Assembly (NCBI GenBank): GCA_963823895.1
Contig: CAWGNG010000039.1
Coordinates: 1 to 64,000 of the forward strand
Direction: 5' to 3'
Length of the DNA stretch: 64,000 nt
From: G963675935 sp963823895
GTDB lineage: Bacteria; Planctomycetota; Planctomycetia; Pirellulales; Thermoguttaceae
In this document: positions 59,345 through 64,000 of the stretch, in pieces
Layout of the letters: every line of letters starts with the position of its first letter
Position numbering within the stretch: position 1 is the stretch's first letter
Made by a program: the position numbers and the translations under genes
Notes under the pieces: generated by a model
Told to the model about the DNA's origin: nothing
Seen by the model: the letters and a program-made list of their open reading frames with translations, nothing else
The model's database searches: none

Positions 59345-60466
59345 CTAACCCTCTCTCACGGGGAGAGGGGACGTCGGCGGGCCGCTTGTTGTTTCCTTGC
59401 TCGCCCCACAGTGCTCGCAATGGTCGAGCAACGAATGCCGCACTTTCTTGCACGAAGCGCAGACCTCGAACACCGCCGCCCCGCAGGCTGGACACGTGTA
59501 GGCTTCTTCGCCGACGGCGGAATCGCCTTGCGGCAGAACCTTGTGGACGGTGCGTCGCGTCCAGTAGAGGAACTTGCGCGGGCCGGTGCGAATCGGGTAT
59601 TCGCAGATCGGGCAGAGAAACCGCTCGTAGGCCTCCCGATACTGCCGCTTCAACCATGCCGCCTTGGGAAACGCCACCGTGCGAATCAGGTGGATCAACA
59701 GCCGAGCCACGACCAGCAGGTGCACGAGAATCAGGATGTACTTGAAATAGCGGCTGGGAAAGTACTCGTGAACAACCAGAGTGACTTTCAGCAGCGTTGC
59801 CCCGCCGATGGCCAGGAAGAGCGGATAGTAGAGACTACCCCGCCGCTTGACCAAGGGGTACGCCGTGGCCAGCAGCAGCGGCACGAGGATCAGGAGTTGA
59901 TAGAACGCCAGCCGCAACCGATGCGCCTCGGTCTGGCTATCATACTCGCGCTGGGCCGACTTTCGCTGCTTGGCGATTTCCGCCTCGACCCGGCTTCTTT
60001 CGTTCGCCAATCGCCCCGTCTGCGACGTCAGATCGGAGATGGTCTGGTTGATCTTCTGATAGCTCTTTTGGCCGGCAAAGAATTCGTTCAGGCTGGCGGT
60101 CAAGAGTTTTGCGTCGGAATCGGAGAAGGAGACCGATTTTTCGACGCTGCTTTTCTTGAGTTGCAGCAGTTGTTGGATCGTGCGTTGCAGGTTCTCGGAG
60201 CTATCCCGCACGATTTGTTGCTGTTGGGCCTGCGCGGCGATGCTCTGCTCCAAATCCGCGATCTGCTTCTGGAGTTGTTCGTCCTGCCGGACCAGCTTGG
60301 CATCAACGAACTTGTGCTCGATCTCGGCGTATGTCGGCCCTGGAATCGTCTCGATGTCCTCGACGACGAACCCAAGCAGCCAGAAGAACAACACGGCCAG
60401 AATTACCGTGAAGAGCCGGATAAGCTGACGGATAAACCATGTTCCGTGTCGGACGTTCTCTTTCAT
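59345..60466 (-). CDS. coiled-coil membrane protein with C-terminal zinc ribbons
   Basis: 373 residues. One N-terminal helix (LIRLFTVILAVLFFWLLGFVV) is followed by a long coiled coil (~50-190, QLQKQIADLEQSIAAQAQQQQIVRDSS and later TSQTGRLANERSRVEAEIAKQRKSAQREYDSQTEAHRL), then three membrane helices (LLILVPLLLATAYPLV, YPLFLAIGGATLLKVTLV, YILILVHLLVVARLLIHLI). Then come zinc-ribbon pairs CPIC, CPAC, CASC and CEHC. The last ~12 residues (TSPLPVREG) come from the CCTCTCACGGGGAGAGG repeat. It is a known planctomycete layout; the function is unknown. Confidence 0.68.
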   Translation of the reverse strand: MKENVRHGTWFIRQLIRLFTVILAVLFFWLLGFVVEDIETIPGPTYAEIEHKFVDAKLVRQDEQLQKQIADLEQSIAAQAQQQQIVRDSSENLQRTIQQLLQLKKSSVEKSVSFSDSDAKLLTASLNEFFAGQKSYQKINQTISDLTSQTGRLANERSRVEAEIAKQRKSAQREYDSQTEAHRLRLAFYQLLILVPLLLATAYPLVKRRGSLYYPLFLAIGGATLLKVTLVVHEYFPSRYFKYILILVHLLVVARLLIHLIRTVAFPKAAWLKRQYREAYERFLCPICEYPIRTGPRKFLYWTRRTVHKVLPQGDSAVGEEAYTCPACGAAVFEVCASCKKVRHSLLDHCEHCGASKETTSGPPTSPLPVREG

Positions 60467-60600
60467 GGTCGCCTCCCGAAAGACGTGCAGAATTGCCGGA
60501 CGGCCTCAAATCGCAAGAACCGCCCTGCCGAAGTACAAGGCGACGTGAGCCGGACAATATAACGCCTCGGCCAAAACACAAGGAGGGCAAAAAACGATGG

Positions 60601-60650
60601 CAAGAAAAGAAGCAAGGGTGGGACGATTGCGGTCTCGGCCCACCCTTTTG
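60601..60650 (-). terminator. probable terminator after serC
   Basis: On the minus strand AAGGGTGGG and CCCACCCTT form a 9-bp stem with a 16-bp loop, followed by GCTTCTTTTCTTG. It lies about 25 bp after the serC stop. Confidence 0.6.
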
Positions 60651-60669
60651 GCTGCATAATCGGCCACTG

Positions 60670-61763
60670 CTACTTGTTCTTCTCGCAGAACTCCAGCATG
60701 AAGTCGCGGAGCGCTTTGACGCCCTCGACCGGCATGGCGTTGTAGATCGAGGCGCGGCAGCCGCCGACGGAGCGATGGCCCTTCAGTTCCACCAGGCCGC
60801 GCTCGGCCGCCTGCTTCACAAACGGCTCGTCGTGGGCGGTGTTGGCCAAGCGGAAGGGAATGTTCATTAACGACCGGCTGGACGAGTCGGCATGGGCCTG
60901 GTAGAAGCCGTTCGAGCCGTCGATCGCCTCGTAGAGCATCGCCGCCTTCTTGCGGTTGATTTCGGCCATTTTGTCGAGGCCGCCGATCTCGTTGATCAGC
61001 CACTTCGTCACCAGATTGACCATGTAGATGGCGAACGTCGGCGGCGTGTTCAACAACGACTTGCCTTCGGCAAATACCTTGTAATTCACCAGCGAGGGCA
61101 GATCGGCGGGCGAACGCGCGACCAGATCGTCGCGAATAATCACGACCGTCACGCCGGCGGGCCCCACGTTCTTCTGGCGCAAGCGAAGACGATGCCGTAC
61201 TTCTCGATCGGAATCGGCCGGCAGAGGATATCGGACGAACAGTCGCAGATCAGCGGCGTGTCCCCCACCTCGGGCTCCTTGGGCCACTGCACGCCCTGGA
61301 TCGTCTCGTTCGAGCAGATGTAGGTGTAGACGGCGTTGGGATCGAGCTTCAACTCGCTCTGCTTGGGGACGCGGTTATAGTTGCCGGGCTTGCCGTCCCA
61401 GGCGACATTGACCGTCCCCTGGGTCTTGGCCTCCTCCGAGGCTTTCTTGCTCCAGGTGCCGTCGACGATGTAGTTGGCCGGCTTGCCCGAGCCGCGGAGC
61501 AGGTTCATGGCCACCAGGCCGAATTGCAGGATGGCCCCGCCCTGCATGAAGAGCACGCGATAGTTGTCGGGAATCTTCAGCAACGTGCGCAGGTTTGCCT
61601 CGGCCTCGTTGATGATCTTATCGAAGGCTTTCGAGCGGTGGCTGATTTCCAGGATGGAGATGCCCGTGCCGGGCAGCGCCAGCAGGTCGCGTTGGGCCTC
61701 CTGGAGCACGGAGAACGGCAGGACAGCCGGACCGGGGGAGAAATTGTATACGCGCTTTTCCAT
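60670..61763 (-). pseudogene. serC: phosphoserine aminotransferase, frameshifted near 61172
   Basis: PLP enzyme of serine synthesis. The first frame has YNFSPGPAVLPFSVLQEAQRDLL, ILEISHRSKAFDKIINEAEANLR, FMQGGAILQFGLVAMNLL, and CDCSSDILCRPIPIEKYGIVFACA, then goes out of frame. The other frame continues QKNVGPAGVTVVIIRDDLV (the PLP-binding Lys), NTPPTFAIYMVNLVTKWL, SSRSLMNIPFRL and VGGCRASIYNAMPVEGVKALRDFM, the standard C-terminal part. A lost base in GCTTGCGCCAGAAG restores a protein of about 364 residues. The break falls right at the catalytic lysine, so an indel error is the likely cause in an otherwise ordinary gene. Confidence 0.9.
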
Positions 61764-61905
61764 GATTGCATCCTGAATCGAGAGAACTAGTGGTGGGGGG
61801 AACTGTGGCCGGTGGCGGAAGGGGGTGGACGGAGGACTCCGACAGCCCCCTCTGCCCCCTTCATTCGCCGATGGCTCCCCAGTCTAACGGAAGCGGCGCG
61901 GATGT

Positions 61906-62625
61906 CTAGGGGAGAGCCGTTGTTTTTGCGTCGAGGAGTTCAGAGACCTGGGGGACGGGCGCGGCCGCGGGCTGGGCATCGGCCTTGGAGATTTGCCTCA
62001 TTCTGGTGAGCACGGACATCCTCACGCACTCCTTCAGTTGATCTTGAAACCACATCTGACTTCCCAGGTCGTCAAACTTGGCGATCGGCAATGCCTTCGT
62101 CTTCTCGGAGATTTGCCGGACCTTGCCGGAAGCCAAGTGCTGCGCGTCAACACAGGTACACTCGACGCTCAAGTTTAGGGCCACGCCTTGCTCGGCGACG
62201 GATGCGCCGGCTTTAATGACGAAGCGTGACGGCCCGCCATCGTTGAGCGCCGGTGTCGAGGCGATTCCGAAGACGGCATCAAGGTCGCCGCTGGATTCAA
62301 CCTGCCAGTTCGCCAATACCTTCTTTTCGTCGGTCGCGAAATCGGCGGATAGGTCGTTCAGCAGGGGAAGAACCATGATCTCGCGGACCATCAGAGCCTT
62401 CTGGCGGGCAGTCTCAAGCCGATTCTTCTCGGCGAGCTCACGCTCGCGCTGCGCTCTCCGTTCGGCTTCAACGACCGCGATGGCGTCATCGATCGACTTC
62501 CTGAACCCTCGGTCAGGCTTCGGCTTCACCTGGGCCAGTCTGTCGGAGGCTCTCTTGAATGCGCCTCCTTGATTCTCGACGCTCGTTGGCCCAACCGCTC
62601 CCCGCGCAACCGCTTCTCCGCTCAT
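61906..62625 (-). CDS. cytoplasmic protein of unknown function
   Basis: 239 residues from the ATG with AGGAGG upstream. A charged coiled-coil-like segment (KSIDDAIAVVEAERRAQRERELAEKNRLETARQKALMV) is followed by a mixed domain (DEKKVLANWQVESSGDLDAVFGIASTPALNDGGPSRFVIKAGASVAEQGVALNLSVECTCVDAQHLASGKVRQISEKT). No signal or membrane segment is present. I do not recognise the family. It is separated from serC by about 140 bp. Confidence 0.6.
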   Translation of the reverse strand: MSGEAVARGAVGPTSVENQGGAFKRASDRLAQVKPKPDRGFRKSIDDAIAVVEAERRAQRERELAEKNRLETARQKALMVREIMVLPLLNDLSADFATDEKKVLANWQVESSGDLDAVFGIASTPALNDGGPSRFVIKAGASVAEQGVALNLSVECTCVDAQHLASGKVRQISEKTKALPIAKFDDLGSQMWFQDQLKECVRMSVLTRMRQISKADAQPAAAPVPQVSELLDAKTTALP

Positions 62626-62837
62626 GTTGCCACCTCCTGGTTTTCTGCATCGGCTGCGAATTTTCCGCAACTCGATAAGCCACTGTGCAAACATAGCACT
62701 TGGCGAAGAGAGATTCCGCAACTACGTCTAGAGAGTGGTGACGATCCACTCACGCTTGTGGAAAGGACCGCGGAACAGCGCCTCGCAGGCCTCCTTGGCC
62801 CGCATTTCCCATCGCACCGCCAAAACGGGCGAGGCTG

Positions 62838-62915
62838 TGTCAGGTGGGGCAGACATTCCTGTCTGCCAGACGTGCCGTCCTTTCTTGCGGCAGACAGGAA
62901 TGTCTGCCCCACCTT
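62838..62915. repeat. second copy of the GGCAGACATTCC inverted repeat
   Basis: TCAGGTGGGGCAGACATTCC then TGTCTGCCAGA is mirrored by GCGGCAGACAGGAATGTCTG and CCCCACCT. The arms match the copy at 43996-44074 almost base for base, while the short centres differ. It lies directly after the stop of the PEP-CTERM remnant. Confidence 0.85.
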
Positions 62916-63350
62916 AGTGAGAAATCGGGTTAGAACCCGATGGGGGGCGTATGTTCCGCCGGCGGGCGCGGCAGCGACGGGCGATGGCAAGGAATACGAC
63001 CGCCAGCAGCATCGCCCCTGTTCCGGGCTCGGGCACCGATAGGCCGGAACCGGCGAGGAAATACGAACCCGTGTCGTAGTTATGACGCCTTCGGCCAGGG
63101 CCGCGTTGATGTTGCTGCCCGACAGGGGCATGGGCGTGGCCGTAGCCAAGGTATGGCCGATGCCATCGTTGACGAATCCGCCGATGTCGCTGTTGCTCAG
63201 TATGACGGCAACGTCGTTTTGGATGTGATTGGAACTGCCGTTGTTTGAGTCGCCGACCCGCCAAGCGCCGCGTTGCGTGTAATAGGCGGCGCCCATGATC
63301 GGGGCGTAGGTGCCGGGGCCGTTGTTGTTGTCGCCCTAGCTGTAGATAAT
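62914..63350 (-). pseudogene. decayed PEP-CTERM surface protein
   Basis: Minus-strand fragments read GDNNNGPGTYAPIMGAAYYTQRGAWRVGDSNNGSSNHIQNDVAVILSNSDIGGFVNDGIGHTLATATPMPLSGSNINAALAEGVITT, with a TAG just before GDNNN, then in the next frame TGSYFLAGSGLSVPEPGTGAMLLAVVFLAIARRCRARR. The second part is a PEP-CTERM signal (VPEPGT, hydrophobic helix, Arg cluster). At least one frameshift near 63070 and one stop break the gene, and no N-terminal signal peptide is present. Confidence 0.75.
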
Positions 63351-63356
63351 CAATGT

Positions 63357-63441
63357 CGGGGTGGCATGCCCACGCTGGCTGTGGGCATGTTACTTCGGTC
63401 CGCAGTTCACATGCCCACGGCAAGCGTGGGCACGGCACCCA
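63357..63441. repeat. inverted repeat, TGCCCACGC family
   Basis: GGGGTGGCATGCCCACGCTG then GCTGTGGGCATG is mirrored by CATGCCCACGGCAAGCGTGG then GCACGGCACCCA with about 24 bp between. Each arm holds a GTGGGCAT/ATGCCCAC pair. Confidence 0.75.
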
Positions 63442-63586
63442 CCGCTAAACGGCCTGGGCCGACGTTCCGTCGACCGCGAAACGGCGTGGGGAGCGAAATA
63501 CGTTACTGCGGCGGAGAAGGCTTGAAGTTTGGATGGGAAGCGGTAGACTGACCACGAGGTAGTTCCTCATTTCAAGGAGACGAGCG

Positions 63587-64000
63587 ATGGATGCTATTGG
63601 GTTCTCTCGTTCGGTGCTCGTCGCACTGTGCGGCGTCATGGGAATTGCCTTGGCATGCCCCGCGACGGTTGCTGCCCAGGGACCGCGGCTGCGGCCGGCG
63701 GTCGGCCCGCAAGAAGGAGATAAGGAACGGAGAGCCCAAGGGCAGGCTCGCGTCGAACCGGCCAACCCGGAACAGGCCGAGGAGGACTCCGAACGCTCGC
63801 CGGCGGCCGAGCCGTATTTCAAAGGGGCCAAGGCCTTCGACAAAGGCGAGACCGACGCCGCCATCGCCCTGTTCAGCCGGGCGATTCAGCTCGATCCGAA
63901 ATACGCCGCCGCCTATTGTGATCGTGGGCTGGCGATGGTGATGAAGGGGGATTTAGACAAGGCGATCGTCGATCTCGACAAGGCGATTCAACTCGCCCCC
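63587..64000 (+). CDS. exported TPR-repeat protein, truncated by the window end
   Basis: 138 residues visible. AAGGAGA lies 6 nt before the ATG. MDAIGFSRSVLVALCGVMGIALACPATVAAQ is a signal peptide. After a charged linker, two tetratricopeptide repeats begin: EPYFKGAKAFDKGETDAAIALFSRAIQLDPKYAAAYCDRGLAMVMKGDLDKAIVDLDKAIQLAP. TPR domains mediate protein contacts. The rest lies beyond position 64000. Confidence 0.85.
   Translation, partial: MDAIGFSRSVLVALCGVMGIALACPATVAAQGPRLRPAVGPQEGDKERRAQGQARVEPANPEQAEEDSERSPAAEPYFKGAKAFDKGETDAAIALFSRAIQLDPKYAAAYCDRGLAMVMKGDLDKAIVDLDKAIQLAP

Larger units (their letters stand above)
62626..63586. other. gene-poor region with palindromes and a decayed PEP-CTERM gene
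   Basis: Apart from the features listed separately (62838-62915, 62914-63350, 63357-63441), I see no supported gene. ORFs here are short and inconsistent. The combination of a decayed surface protein gene between two dispersed repeats suggests a turnover site. Confidence 0.5.

Noticed and set aside
56540..60562. Long plus-strand ORFs (490 and 833 residues) opposite ftsK and the zinc-ribbon gene
   Set aside because: Their sequence is biased, Val/Gly/Asp-rich antisense translation of well-recognised proteins; one even crosses the intergenic repeat.
63591..63941. 116-residue ORF overlapping the TPR gene in another frame
   Set aside because: The frame from 63587 has a signal peptide, TPR repeats and a spaced ribosome binding site; this one has none.

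Overview
The window is GC-rich DNA from a member of the Planctomycetota, most likely a Pirellulales-type genome or metagenome bin. The evidence is a DUF1559 pilin-like protein with a GFTLVELL cleavage site, two PEP-CTERM remnants, a Tat-exported sugar-active enzyme, a secreted GH106/GH36/GH172 set with a gingipain-like peptidase, and dense intergenic palindromes and short-unit repeats. This is inferred from gene content; no 16S gene is present.

Layout. 1-8054 is an integrated plasmid-like element: an ORF-free, structured left edge that may hold group II intron pieces, a GP88-like gene with a broken inverted copy beside it, a RepA-type initiator with iteron-like repeats, a ParA/small DNA-binding protein pair, an excisionase-like protein and a tyrosine integrase. 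The integrase lies just downstream of tRNA-Pro(CGG) (8055-8129), the probable attachment gene. 8560-9874 is a decayed IS630-family element. 9963-15175 is core chromosome (lpxB, M50 protease, a lysine-rich histone-like gene with a frameshift, Mrp ATPase, ComEA-like protein, methyltransferase). 15494-26169 is a run of five exported proteins for polysaccharide and protein breakdown. 26510-30233 (rnhA, pilin-fold protein, lipoprotein, surE) lies on the minus strand. 30352-31105 holds a toxin-antitoxin remnant and two tiny membrane proteins. guaA is followed by a complete IS3-family element (32797-34423, 4-bp target duplication). xseB-ispA-dxs form an isoprenoid operon. 38236-43929 carries a diadenylate cyclase, a HEAT lipoprotein, an iron-type ABC permease and a DUF1570 protein. 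44202-49422 has the DUF1559 protein, acpS, hemE and a secreted metalloprotease. 49757-52949 has glnD and a RelE-type toxin-antitoxin pair. The rest carries a secreted protein, an S10 carboxypeptidase, ftsK, a coiled-coil zinc-ribbon membrane protein, serC and the start of a TPR protein.

Two patterns stand out. First, palindromic repeats sit in frame inside conserved genes: a nearly identical 45-bp palindrome in lpxB and dxs, a diverged copy in a membrane protein, and a palindrome of about 93 bp in ispA. They add 15-31 residues without breaking the frame. Second, several housekeeping genes (surE, hemE, serC and others) carry single-base frameshifts between otherwise well-conserved halves. That many broken essential genes points to sequencing or assembly indels rather than decay, so these genes should be read as functional until checked.
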